Positions 1-64,000 of a stretch of 64,000 bases of DNA are shown piece by piece (positions within the stretch are counted from its first letter, which is position 1; every line of letters starts with the position of its first letter). Origin of the DNA: Larimichthys crocea (taxonomy: Eukaryota > Chordata > Actinopteri > Sciaenidae); assembly GCF_000972845.2 (NCBI RefSeq), contig NC_040028.1:10610038-10674037 (forward strand), written 5' to 3'. Below the pieces are notes generated by a model. That model did not search any database. It worked only from the letters and a program-made list of their open reading frames with translations, and was not told where the DNA came from. Both the position numbers and the translations under genes were made by a program.

Positions 1-1380
1 ATTATGTTTGCAACTAAAACCTGAGGGTAATTTGACAAAATGAAAAACAGCGCGACGGCTTTTCATTCAGAAACTAGATTAAGATCCGCCGCAGCGACTG
101 TTTTTAAACAGTTGTGATCGTTTAAATAAATTGGGCGGCTGAGGATTTTACTGCGGAGCCTGGTTTTGTTCCAATTCAGTTTCATTTGGCTCAACCCTCC
201 AATACGGTATATCGCATTTACTTAAAACATTTATCCGCACCATGAATCAGCAATTCTTAAGAATATGCAACTATATTGTGTTGTTTTTATTTGTTGTTAT
301 TGAATAAGAACTCATCATACAGATTATGAAATGGGTTTAGTGACAACTGCTTCATGTAATACAGGGATAATCCCAACTTTCTTTAATCATCCAGAGAAGA
401 CAAATGTTTATTTTGCTCATAGTGACAACAATAATGCATGGATTTGTAAAGTTGTTTGCTGTAACAATTTTACGCTCGACAAACTCTGGGAGCACACACA
501 AATCTCAAAGGCAACTTTGTAACCCTCAATATTAGTTAGCAGATTAGTTAGTAGCAAATAACCCACATTTGGTAAAATGGCTCATGAAGTGCGGCACTGA
601 CAAAGATCAGCGAGGTCTAGATGCATGTAGCATGTTAAGTAAGTCGGCTCGTATTCCTCTTAGATACATAAAAGTGTCAAATAGAAATATGTCATGCTCT
701 CAGCTTAGTGGCAGCGATTTGACATCAGCTGCGAACTGTCTAAACCCAAGTTTGAGTGGAGCATCTTGATAGCAAGTAGCCATGTGAAGTACTGCAATAA
801 TACAGCGATGCAAACGCTCTCCTGCTCATTCTCAAAGAAATAAAAATGGCTCAGGCAGCGCTGAAGGATTTTCCAGCTTGTTGTGTAACTTAAGGCTAAA
901 TTGCTAAAGGAGCACAGGCATAAAAGATGGCTCTACTTACAGTCATGGACTGGAGTAGAAGCCTTCATTTCTGGCATACATACTCTACCACTCAGCTAAA
1001 GGTATTGTAAAGTATGTGTCAATGTTCCACAATGACATGACCAGTGCAGATTATTACTTTTGGTTATTTGTTTGTCTTGAAACAACAACTCACATGGCAG
1101 AAAAAAAAAAGAAAAAAAAATGTCACAAAAGAGATATTTAGAGAGGCAAACTAAGCTTTCATGCATATTCATAACTGCAGATGCTGTTAGTGGAGATGAC
1201 AATACAATAAACATTAAACGGCAAGATGTAAATGTTAGAAAAGCTACAGTAAACAAGAACAAGTTTTGCATCCAAGTCTGACAGCCCACAGCTGTGTTTT
1301 GTTGATCAAACCTTTTGTCAGAGTTTTTTCTGCACAACAAATAAAGCTTTCAAATGTATCACTTTGTGTATTAGTCTTAC
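1..1380. other. bard1: Part of BARD1 intron 5
   Basis: Downstream of exon 5 on the gene strand. I searched for the expected next ankyrin exon (HEACNHGH-like) and did not find it. Short open frames on both strands lack conserved motifs or splice context. Nothing else is recognised. Confidence 0.6.
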
Positions 1381-1461
1381 CAGAGGTGTCCACCCAGCAT
1401 TATCCTTCAGGTTAGGGTCAACCCCCTGGTCCAGCAGTTCTTTGACAGCCTCTACATCTCC
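1381..1461 (-). CDS. bard1: BARD1 exon 5 (ankyrin repeat)
   Basis: 81 bp, phase 0 on both sides, acceptor CTGCAG|GGAGAT and donor CTG|GTAAGAC. Encodes GDVEAVKELLDQGVDPNL followed by KDNAGWTPL; human has GDIPSVEYLLQNGSDPNV then KDHAGWTPL. The next exon should start HEA and is not found in the 1,380 bases to the left. Confidence 0.94.
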
Positions 1462-4400
1462 CTGCAGGATCCGGAGAGAACAACAAACCCGAGGTCAGAA
1501 ATGCAGGCCTGTAAAACGCAGCAACTGATCCCAGTGTACCAAAGCCCTGGTGTTTATCAATCACACTCCACAATTGATTACCTTGTCTGGGATCCAGTGA
1601 GGGAGTATGGCTATGTTTACAAGGATTACTGCAAGACAGTTTATTCTCAGCTGACTGGAACACAAAGGTCTGATCATCATGAAGACTAATACGTGCAACT
1701 GAGAGGGGGAAACCCACAGGAAGAAGGTACAGTGTGTAAGATTTAGGAGCCTCTATTTAGAGAATATTGCAGAAATGTAATATATTATGAATATGTTTTC
1801 ACTAGTGTATGTTTTTTTTAACCTCAGAATGAGCTGTTTATATCTACAGGAGCCCCAGGTCCCCTTACAGCACAGTATGGTACAGTAACCCAGATTGAAG
1901 AAACTACACACTGGCTCTAGATAAGGCCTTACACATTTGTTTTTAATCCACTATAGTTTCTCCTCATTGAGTCGAGGGGGTTGCAATCAGCAGCTACACT
2001 GTTAGACACTAGATCCTACAGACTGGTCCACAAAAAAATCTTGCATTTTGAAAGAAACTAAGGCTGCAACGATTCCTCGAGTAACTCAATTACCAAAAAA
2101 TGATTGAGGATTTTTTTTTCCACACGCTTTAAACCCTGCGACTTACACAACAGTGTGGCTAATTTATAGATTTTTACAGCCAACGGCCAACATGGGGGCA
2201 TTCTCTAGCAGGAAACGCAAAAGTGAGACAGATTAAGCGCCAAAGAAGACACTAGTTTTGATTTTGAACTGTCATTTTGCACATCGTGCACACACCCTGA
2301 TCGTGGAAAACACACGAAGAATGCATATGATGCAGCTTTTAAGTTAAAAGGCAATCGATCTGGCTATTAAAGAAGGAAATAGAGCTACTGCACGTAATCT
2401 TGGCATCCCGTGTTGATGGCGTGTTGGTGCCGTGCTGCCGATTTTCAGGCAGTTTGAAAAACAGCGTGTCTTAAATTAAAACAAAAAAAAAAATATTCCG
2501 TGTATCGTCTTTCTGTGTAAATACCTCATGTTACAACATGAAAACCTGCGGCTTATATTCAAAACGCTCAAAATTACGGTAATAATTTTATCCGATTACT
2601 CGATTAATCAATGGAATGTTCAATAGAATACCTGATTACCATAATATTCGATATCTGCAGCCCTAAAAGAAACTAAAAGATAATGCAGAAAGTTCAAGGG
2701 ACCTGTTTGCAACTGATGCATCTTTAGAATTTTCTTTGGCCACTTGTTGAATCATGAAAGACAAAGGAGCAGCAAATTGAGGGATGAAATACAAGAGTTT
2801 GCTTTTAACTAATTTATACTTTAAGTTAAATTTTTCAGAAACCTCTTGACCTTTATAGCAGCTAGATGCAGCAGGGTCTCTCCTTTGTGGTTCCTCTTCA
2901 TAACTGCAGGGCTCCTGGGAGAACTGGGAGATTTTCTGCCAACAGTAGCTAGGACAGAGGGGCTGTCTCCTTGCTGTTTTCTGATGGTCTTATCACACCT
3001 GGGGCTGGCCATAGATGAAGAGCTAAGGACCGCTGGGGACATCAGTGACCTTCTCCTCCTGCCCGGGGAAACCCTGGGCCTTTTTGGGGTGGTCTCCAAT
3101 GTGGAGACCTTCTCCTCCACTCTGGATCGTTTCGAGGAATGCTTTGGGGGAGATACTTTGTCCTGTTTTTCAGGATTGTCAGTTGGGCTGGTGCCATTTG
3201 TAGACAGTTTGTCATGCCTCACAACACTGTCTGACACACTCTGACCAGGCAGGGTTTGGTCATTTAGTACAGTGCTGCTTCTTGAGAGACTCTCTCTCAG
3301 GGTGCTCCTGCCAGGGCTGAGTCCATTAGTACTCCCCTGTGGCACTTTGGGCTGAGGCTCGTCAGACGTGACAGCAGGGCTTAGGAAGGAAACCCTCTTA
3401 CTGGACCTCCGTGTCTCTTCAGCACAGGAATCCTCCTTTCCCTTTAAGGCGCTGACCTCCTCTGTGATCCCCCATTGCTGGTTTATGGCCTCCAGTCTGT
3501 TCTTCTTCATCTTCTGCTCGTTTTTCTTCTGTGTGGTCCTCGTGGTCTTTTGCACTAACACCTTCCTGCTGGCAGCATTTTTCTTAGTTGACCTCTTCCC
3601 ATTTGTCTTTTCATTTTTGCATCTTTCAGAACAAGAGGAGCCAGAGTCTTGGGAGGACGAGGTAAAATTGAAAACTGAGAGGTCCTGATGGTGAGAAGTA
3701 ATTGTGTCTGGCTGTGCTGCAGTTGTTTCTTCAGAAGACCTGTTTTCTGGTACGATGACCTCTGAAGGCTTGTCGACCATGCATCGTACCTTTCGACTGC
3801 GAGGACTGAACCAGATCTTGAAGTTCTTCTTGTTTTTAAAGACAGGGCTCTGAGGTTGTGTTCGAATCTCAGCTAGAGACGAGTCTGCAGTGAGGAGTGA
3901 AAAAAAAAAAAAGTATGTTCAACAAAATAAAAACGTACTTGAAAATTCTCAATGTGAACTGCTGCCAAAAAGTTGTTCCAATGTCTGTCGAGATTAAAAG
4001 AAGAACAATGGCAAACTTCAAAAGAAAAACTGCACTGCCACCAATAATACTCAGTTTTGACAAGTTGTCAAGCACCCAATCAACTTTTTAAACCCTTATC
4101 TGTTTCTGTGTAAATTCACAAACCGCGGAAATCTGCAGATTTCTTCACGTTTTAACTACAGGGCTTAGAAAGTTGCGCTGTTGTTTTTGTCAAAGCTGAG
4201 ATCTACTCGCAAACTAAACACTGCCGTGGTTAATTGCATTGCATAATTACTGTCATTACCGGGATGCTGGATGGGCGACGAAGATAATAAACCACAGGAA
4301 CAAGCCACTAATACTGTCATTCAGAAATTATATTGGCAGAGAAAAAAGTTTAATGTTTCAGCCAGCAATTGATAGAAGGGGGTGTGGGTAGATGAGATAA

Positions 4401-7101
4401 TGAATAAGACACATGGATTTGAGAAGATAACTTGTTAATTAGGTTTTCAAGCTGATGTTATTCAGCATGAAGGCTTCCACCTACCTGGTTGTTCTCTGGG
4501 ATTGAGTAGGGACTCTAAACCAGAGAAAAGCTGTATGATGCTGCTGAGCTGCCTGTTGATTTGGATGTCCTTCACCCACGCAGGACTGTTGCACACCACG
4601 CAGCCATCTCCTGCCCGAGGGCCAGCACAGGACCTGATCGATAGACATATCTTGGATTAGATCACTCAGTCATGACGGGAAGAAATAGATTGAGGCTATA
4701 GTTTATTCCTACAGGGACATTAATTCCCACTGGTGTGGGTGTGCAGTATTTAATCGACACAAGAAACAAGCTCTATAACAAAGCACAAACATGCTAACTA
4801 CAACATATCCAAACTAACAATCATTTATGAAAAAGTGAGCTGTAAATTCCCTGTGTCCCTCAGATGGATGGAATAAACTCGTAAATTGTCCTGAACACTA
4901 ATATTTGTGCATTTCTTCCTATTATTACTATTGATTGGTTGGATCAATAGAATATCAATCTGTTGATCCAATGTACTTGACTGCCTCATTTCAGCCACCC
5001 CTTAAATCTGAGAGAAAGTGAAAGACTGTACTGTGGACATTTTGATTTATAGTAGAAGACAGAAGGATGTTAAACAAACACAAAATGTATTATTCCTCTA
5101 TTCCTTTTAGTAAACCAGCATGCACAATACTACAGTTCGGGTGATAAAGCACCTGAATGGAATGGAGCCATAATTAACATCAACATTACTAGTTGCACCT
5201 GCGTCTGACAAATCTGACTATTTGTCAGACTATTGTTAGCGAGCATGTCAGAGTACAACAGCTGAGGATACAGTACCTGCACAGCATATGCTCGCATAGT
5301 CCCAGACACACGGGGTCCGTCATTAAATCTGAGCTGAAAAAAAAAGATTTTTGACATTTGAAAGTGGTCAGTACAAATTAGAAGGGAATTTACAAAAGTC
5401 GGAAACTTTACATGGGAATTAACCCGGGGAGTTTACAATACTGAAGGTTGGTCATTGACAGGGAACTTAAATATAACTGGGGGAAATATATATTTAGCAT
5501 AATCTAGACTAAAACAACCATATTTGATGCTATAGCCAGCATAGTTTCATTGAGCATTTATGAGGCTTATCTTATCATGATGCTAGCTTACCCCCCAATT
5601 ACTAAAATACCCCATTAATGCCCATAAATTCACATTAATTCCAACGTAATTTCCATCTTAACTTCCAATGGAAAGTTTCTGGGAGGAAATGTTCCACCTC
5701 GTTTGCAACCTTGGTCGCCATACATGGGTAACTTTGTAGTTGGTTGTTGGGAGAATACTCCAATGCTCCATCCTTTTAAAACAATAATGGAGAACAGTTC
5801 ACATCCCCTACATGACCAAAGAACGGAGCAGATTCAGTCGGACGCTCCTTCAACTCTCTCACTATAAAAAGCCCACTGCCATTACACTCTAATGACTCCC
5901 CTATGTGCAGGAAGAAGAGACTTACTCATCCTGTGACACAAAAGGGTAGATATTTGGATAACGGACATGTAATAGATCATTTGCTCTGAGTCGACATCCA
6001 TCTATCCATCTATCTATTTATCTATCATCAAGGGTTTTGGGATTAAAGGTCTTGAGGCAGTGCCCTCCAAGACAAATGGTTATTTGTGGCTCTACAACTA
6101 AACAAGACTAAGGGTTTACAGCCATGCTATCGGCTCTTTGAGGCTGGACTTGGAGTAAAATGCTAATGCCCGCATGTTAACATGCACACAACAACGACAA
6201 CACAGACTATAGTGTTTAACAGGTTTAAACAGTTTCCTCTGATGGTGTTCCCACAATAGAGATCACCCCGAGCCGCCGCACAACACTCTGATTTGGTAAT
6301 TGCATCAGATAGTGGAGACAGCAGTGTGACCACCCCTCCTTCATTTCTCACAGACTCCTCACCCTCCTGCCATCTGGCTGCGTGACATCCTTTTCTTCCA
6401 GACAGTCATTTTTAACATCCTGCTATGCCCCCGACACTCAACCCCAAACAAAAAAAATCAACCCTGCCATCTAAATCAAACGATTTCTCTCTCACACACA
6501 CACACACACACCAACTTCTTACAGTGTCCCGTCCTGGCATTTACTACACTATGCTATTTATCCGTCTACCTGGGAAATGTTTATATCCGCATATCAGATT
6601 TAAAAAGTGCTGTATCAGTAAAGCTTTTGCACAACATGCCAGCTTGTCCACCCTCAGGCTGTCATGTGTAGTGTGTACCATGTGTTGTGTATTTCTGCTC
6701 TATTTATCTATGATGTATTATCGTGTGTGCCATGTTGTGATCTGTCTTTTTTTACTGTTATCCTGTATTATTGTTGCACTGGGTGTGATCTCACTGTGGC
6801 ACACGTCTAAATGTAGCAGACTTGCAGACAAAGCAGAAGTCAGCTATGGCGTGAAAACGACAACAATTAGCGTTCAAGAGACGGAGTTTGACTGTCTGCT
6901 TAACGTTACGTTTCCAGGTCAAACTACTCTAAATAAAAAGGTAGTAAAGTCCTGCTTTTATCGTTAACCGTAAGCGTTGGCTCCCTTTTTGCAGTGACGT
7001 GAATCTTACCATTTGGAGCAGAGCAGCAGTCGTCGAAAGTTCGCCACCGCCTCCTTAGTGTTCTTCCAGTCACTTGTCTGAACGAGGACTTCGTTATCCA
7101 T
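1381..7101 (-). CDS. bard1: BARD1, 5' part of gene (5 coding exons; 3' part beyond left edge)
   Basis: BRCA1-associated RING domain protein 1, the obligate RING partner of BRCA1 in a nuclear E3 ubiquitin ligase acting on nucleosomal H2A and in homologous recombination. Five exons (7010-7101, 5277-5333, 4485-4633, 2851-3884, 1381-1461) join in frame to 471 codons. Exons 1-3 hold all RING ligands: CxxC (CSKC), CEHMLCRSC, then CVVC followed by NSPAWVKDIQINRQL, closely matching human BARD1. Exon 4 is a long low-complexity Ser/Lys-rich region, as in the family, ending GETLLHLAAIK, the first ankyrin repeat. Exon 5 continues GDVEAVKELL and KDNAGWTPL. Human BARD1 is 777 aa, so the remaining ankyrin repeats and both BRCT domains should lie to the left of position 1. 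The neighbouring ABCA12 gene on the same strand repeats the human order. Confidence 0.95.
1729..2030. mobile_element. MITE with CAGTGTGTAAGATTTAG-type termini
   Basis: Imperfect terminal inverted repeats: CAGTGTGTAAGATTTAG at about 1730-1746 and, read from the other strand, CAGTCTGTAGGATCTAG at about 2008-2024. The ends resemble an abundant teleost non-autonomous element that starts with ACTGTGTAGGATTTAG. No coding capacity is seen. Exact target-site duplications were not resolved. Confidence 0.65.
2059..2666. mobile_element. hAT-type non-autonomous element interrupted by a pogo-like element
   Basis: Outer ends are GGCTGCAACGATT at about 2062 and, inverted, GGGCTGCAGATAT at about 2653-2664, followed inward by AT-rich CGATTAATCG-like sequence. 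This is the usual end of teleost hAT MITEs (GGGCTGCAACTAACGATTA). Between about 2110 and 2590 lies a different sequence: CTTTAAACCCTGCGACTTA to the left, ACCTGCGGCTTATATTC and AATTACGGTA to the right. It carries a decayed frame reading KAIDLAIKEGNRATARNLG (2349-2405), the helix-turn-helix of pogo/CENP-B-like transposases. I infer a nested insertion, old and inactive. Confidence 0.6.
2851..3884 (-). CDS. bard1: BARD1 large exon 4 (disordered region, start of ankyrin repeats)
   Basis: 1,034 bp, acceptor CTGCAG|ACTCG, continuous frame to the donor ATAAAG|GTCAAG. Starts DSSLAEIRTQPQSPVF, contains basic clusters (NGKRSTKK, KKNRLEA, PGRRRRS) that could serve as nuclear localisation signals, and many Ser-Pro sites. 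It ends NHKGETLLHLAAIK, the first ankyrin helix (human RNHRGETLLHIASIK). A single very large exon 4 is also typical of mammalian BARD1. The donor is GT but not a close consensus; it is fixed by the phase match to exon 5. Confidence 0.93.
3885..5276. other. bard1: BARD1 introns 3 and 2 (with exon 3 inside)
   Basis: Intron 3 (3885-4484) and intron 2 (4634-5276). Apart from a poly-A run near 3901-3912 nothing is recognised. Short overlapping frames at 3869-4091 on both strands lack any conserved motif. Confidence 0.5.
4485..4633 (-). CDS. bard1: BARD1 coding exon 3 (end of RING)
   Basis: 149 bp, acceptor GATCAG and donor CCAG|GTAGG. Encodes RSCAGPRAGDGCVVC, the last RING ligands, then PAWVKDIQINRQLSSIIQL, the helix that packs against BRCA1 in the known heterodimer, ending in LLNPREQP. 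Confidence 0.94.
5277..5333 (-). CDS. bard1: BARD1 coding exon 2 (RING finger)
   Basis: 57 bp between TTTTCAG and GTACTG. Read in phase it gives CSDLMTDPVCLGLCEHMLC, matching the human RING stretch EPVCLGGCEHIFC. Provides the Cys and His zinc ligands of the second pair. Confidence 0.94.
5396..5715. mobile_element. MITE with GGAAACTTTACATGGGAATTA-like inverted ends
   Basis: GGAAACTTTACATGGGAATT at 5401-5420 is mirrored by TTAACTTCCAATGGAAAGTTTC at about 5658-5679 (inverted, GAAACTTTCCATTGGAAGTT). The AT-rich interior contains repeated CCCATTAATGCCCATAAATT-like words typical of a common fish non-autonomous DNA transposon. No coding frame. Confidence 0.55.
6491..6511. repeat. Short CA microsatellite
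   Basis: About ten CA units inside BARD1 intron 1. Confidence 0.8.
7010..7101 (-). CDS. bard1: BARD1 coding exon 1 (start codon, first RING ligands)
   Basis: ATG at 7099-7101 in a strong Kozak context (A at -3, G at +4). The 92 bp encode MDNEVLVQTSDWKN and on to RRLLLCSK, with a split codon at donor ATG|GTAAGA. The RRLLLCSKC segment aligns with human EKLLRCSRC at the start of the RING. The start was chosen because it is the first in-frame ATG before the RING; an upstream out-of-frame ATG exists at 7245-7247. Confidence 0.93.
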
Positions 7102-7300
7102 GTTTTTGTTTTTGTGTCGCGGCTCTTTCTGTTGTAACTGTGCGTGAATGAAAGGCACGAAACAAAACAACAAAGCGGAGCTCTTACTTCCTGGATACTT
7201 ACATCTCCCGCCAAATATTCACGGACGTAACCAGCGTAGGTTGCCATAACTACGGCGATGACGTAGGGATGCGGCCCTCCCCCTCAAGCAAGTTGTACCA
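7102..7300 (-). promoter_or_regulatory. bard1: Probable BARD1 promoter and 5' UTR
   Basis: The 200 bp upstream of the BARD1 ATG are more GC-rich than the flanking AT-rich DNA and lack an obvious TATA box. A perfect E2F consensus TTTGGCGGGA lies on the gene strand at 7206-7215, about 105 nt before the ATG. CRE-like words occur at 7259-7266 (TGACGTAG) and 7214-7218. An upstream ATG at 7245-7247 opens a frame that overlaps the BARD1 start in another frame. The transcription start is not known. Confidence 0.55.
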
Positions 7301-8509
7301 GAAAATGTAACTCGGTTATTTTATGCTTGCCCATATAGTAGCACAATTTGGAAATAACTATATATTGTGTAAAACAAAACATAAAATCAGCATTGAAGGA
7401 AAAAAAAACAAAAAACATTATTACTTATTTTGAATACAAATAAAAGAAGCTATGTATTATTGTCAACCTTTATATTTTATTAGGGAAATTTCAAATCCAT
7501 AAATGTACATTTTCAAGATTCATCACCTTCATTTATGCTATTTTTGATTGAAGTTGAATATTATTTTAAGTCTCTTAAGTTAATTACTAAAAGAAAAAAG
7601 GCTATCTATAATAAATATTCATGCAGATATGTTTAACCTGTAACCTGTCACAACAGTTATAACTAGAACTTTATTTATATGTAAGATTACAAAGTCTGTC
7701 ACAACTAAGTTTTATTTCTGCTTTTTTTGTTTTCATGCTTTTTCTTTTTGATCCTTATTATATTATCATGTAACTATGCAGATGCTATGTTACTACAATG
7801 TGAACTAGTATGACTGAATTTCTTATTGGTTTGTTTGTTCTTTCAATAAAGTTTAAAAAAAGGTTGGTAGGACTTTTAATGAAATAAATAAAAACTGATA
7901 TAAACTGCGTAAATATACAGTTAAAGACACTGAACATGTCAGGATGTTGTAACAGCAGAAGAATGCATTAAATATAATTTTTATATTTATCGTCTCTTCA
8001 GTGTTTAAACTCTCTTTCATTTCTTTGGGGGGGGCATACAGTTTGCCACACACTGGTTTCCTGTACTGTAAAGAAATGTGTAATAAAATGTATTCATCCT
8101 GTTAGATTTCATTGGCTTAATTGAAAAAGCATTCATCTATATGTGCGTCATAATGTGGCCTCCACTCTTATTGAATATTCCAGACATATCCAAGGACTGT
8201 CCAAGAAATATTACCTTTTTTTTTAACCAGCTGGCTCATTTATTGCAGAAGCAATACTTCAAAAATGAACATGTTTATGTGTTCATTATCTTCTTTTTCA
8301 AATTATTTTTCTTTTATCTATGACCACCTTGACCATGTTTGTGTGATTAGCCTATATACTCTCTTCAGATACATCAGGCATGATAAATCTCCAATGTATT
8401 CAAACTATTGAAAGATCATAAGAAAGCTTGGGAAAAATCTGATCTTGAAAGTGGTTCAGTGCTCACAAGAAAAGCAAATGTACAGCAGAGGTTGCATTTG
8501 AAAAATACC
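7301..8509. other. Intergenic region between BARD1 promoter and ABCA12 3' end
   Basis: AT-rich, about 1.2 kb. It contains an AATAAA on the plus strand near 7845 followed by an A-run, but no upstream gene to match it. No conserved open frame, RNA gene or clear repeat was recognised. Confidence 0.5.
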
Positions 8510-8515
8510 TTTATT
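8510..8515 (-). terminator. abca12: Probable polyadenylation signal of ABCA12
   Basis: AATAAA on the minus strand (TTTATT on plus), the first canonical hexamer found downstream of the ABCA12 stop codon. The cleavage site would be some 10-30 nt to the left. Confidence 0.5.
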
Positions 8516-9141
8516 AGAATAATACAAGTAGGTTAGATACATTCAAGACTTCTTGAACTGGTCTATAAGTGGGAAATAGTCAATTAAATATTCAATATAT
8601 CCATTGTAAAAGGTAGGTATGCCCCCAGAGAAAGTGCTAATGAGTAGGGGAAAAGTGCATATTGAGGATGTTCCTCTGAGCGTGATTTTTTTTTTCTTTT
8701 GTCAAATATCATCCAGTAGACACAATTACAGAAAAAATAACTTCTTTGATGATTCTAAAAAGAAAAATAGGTATTTTTGATTTGCTATGATATTCTAATA
8801 GTAAACAGTGTCCCAATCACAGAGAAAAAAATAATATCCTACCTACATGATTGATAAAAAAGAGATCTGGAGAATTGTAAGATGAGAAAAAAGTTAATAA
8901 ACATAAAACTCTTTTTTTTTTTTTTTACATCTGTGCGTGTATAAAAAATGAATTTTAATTTAGTAAGCATAGACATATAAAGTATCCTTCATATCAGACA
9001 AGATGGAAGAAATAATTAGTAAAAGACATGAATGGATTCAGGTCTTATTTCATATATTAGCCTGATTTACTATAAATAGATGCGATGTTTCATTTCACAG
9101 TGGACACAGCCAAAACAGCATAGAAAAGATGGCAGTTAGCT
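8510..9141 (-). other. abca12: ABCA12 3' UTR
   Basis: About 630 nt between the stop codon (9142-9144) and the first gene-strand AATAAA. AT-rich with several T and A runs; no open frame. The boundary is inferred from the poly(A) signal only. Confidence 0.55.

Positions 9142-64000
<54,859 letters not shown>

Larger units (their letters stand above)
1462..2850. other. bard1: BARD1 intron 4
   Basis: 1.39 kb intron holding a terminal-inverted-repeat MITE (about 1729-2030) and a nested hAT/pogo-like element (about 2059-2666). The remainder is unremarkable. Confidence 0.7.
5334..7009. other. bard1: BARD1 intron 1
   Basis: 1.68 kb intron with a MITE at about 5396-5715, a short TCTA-type tract near 5998-6026 and a CA tract at 6491-6511. 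A 180-codon plus-strand open frame (6425-6967) runs through the CA tract and is judged non-coding. Confidence 0.6.

Noticed and set aside
6425..6967. 180-codon plus-strand open frame in BARD1 intron 1
   Set aside because: Runs through a CA tract (THTHTH), has no recognised domain, no promoter or splice context, and lies inside an intron of BARD1.
7840..7862. Plus-strand AATAAA followed by an A-run
   Set aside because: No plus-strand gene ends here; probably chance in AT-rich DNA or a repeat tail.

Overview
This is vertebrate nuclear DNA, most likely from a ray-finned (teleost) fish. It has short exons with GT-AG introns, long GT microsatellites, fish-type DNA transposon remnants and LINE fragments. 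No operons, phage, CRISPR or other prokaryotic features are present.

Two protein-coding genes, both on the minus strand, account for essentially all of the coding sequence. (1) The 5' half of BARD1 lies at 1381-7101. Five coding exons give 471 codons: the complete RING finger, the long disordered middle and the start of the ankyrin repeats. The rest of the ankyrin repeats and the BRCT domains lie beyond the left edge. (2) An ABCA12-type full ABC transporter lies at 9142-64000. I could chain 62 coding exons with matching splice phase, giving 4,134 codons in the window. The gene runs off the right edge, so its N-terminus and first membrane segment are not seen. The same gene pair in the same head-to-tail orientation is known from human chromosome 2q, which supports the ABCA12 assignment together with near-identical NBD1 and TMD2 motifs.

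Layout in the direction of transcription (right to left): 64000-39250 encodes a very large extracytosolic loop (about 2,600 residues, including single exons of 2,622 and 942 bp). 38351-36166 encodes TMD1; 35797-31528 leads into and encodes NBD1; 30212-29727 is the regulatory linker. 29264-21761 holds the first helix of TMD2 and the second extracytosolic loop, and 19913-16126 the remaining TMD2 helices. 15815-11096 encodes NBD2, and 10922-9142 the C-terminal domain and stop. A probable polyadenylation signal is at 8510-8515. About 1.4 kb of AT-rich intergenic DNA follows, then the BARD1 promoter with a consensus E2F site at 7206-7215.

The two genes are not functionally coupled. BARD1 is the BRCA1 partner in a nuclear ubiquitin ligase, and ABCA12 is a lipid transporter of epidermal secretory granules. 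The most notable features are the enlarged, heavily N-glycosylatable outer loop of the transporter, carried largely by two giant exons, and a furin-like RHRR site within it. This recalls the related ABCA13 more than mammalian ABCA12. The introns contain MITEs, a hAT element with a pogo-like element nested in it, LINE remnants and microsatellites, one of which begins inside a splice donor.

Window residue numbers (w) used for ABCA12 count from the first complete codon at the right edge, not from the true start.
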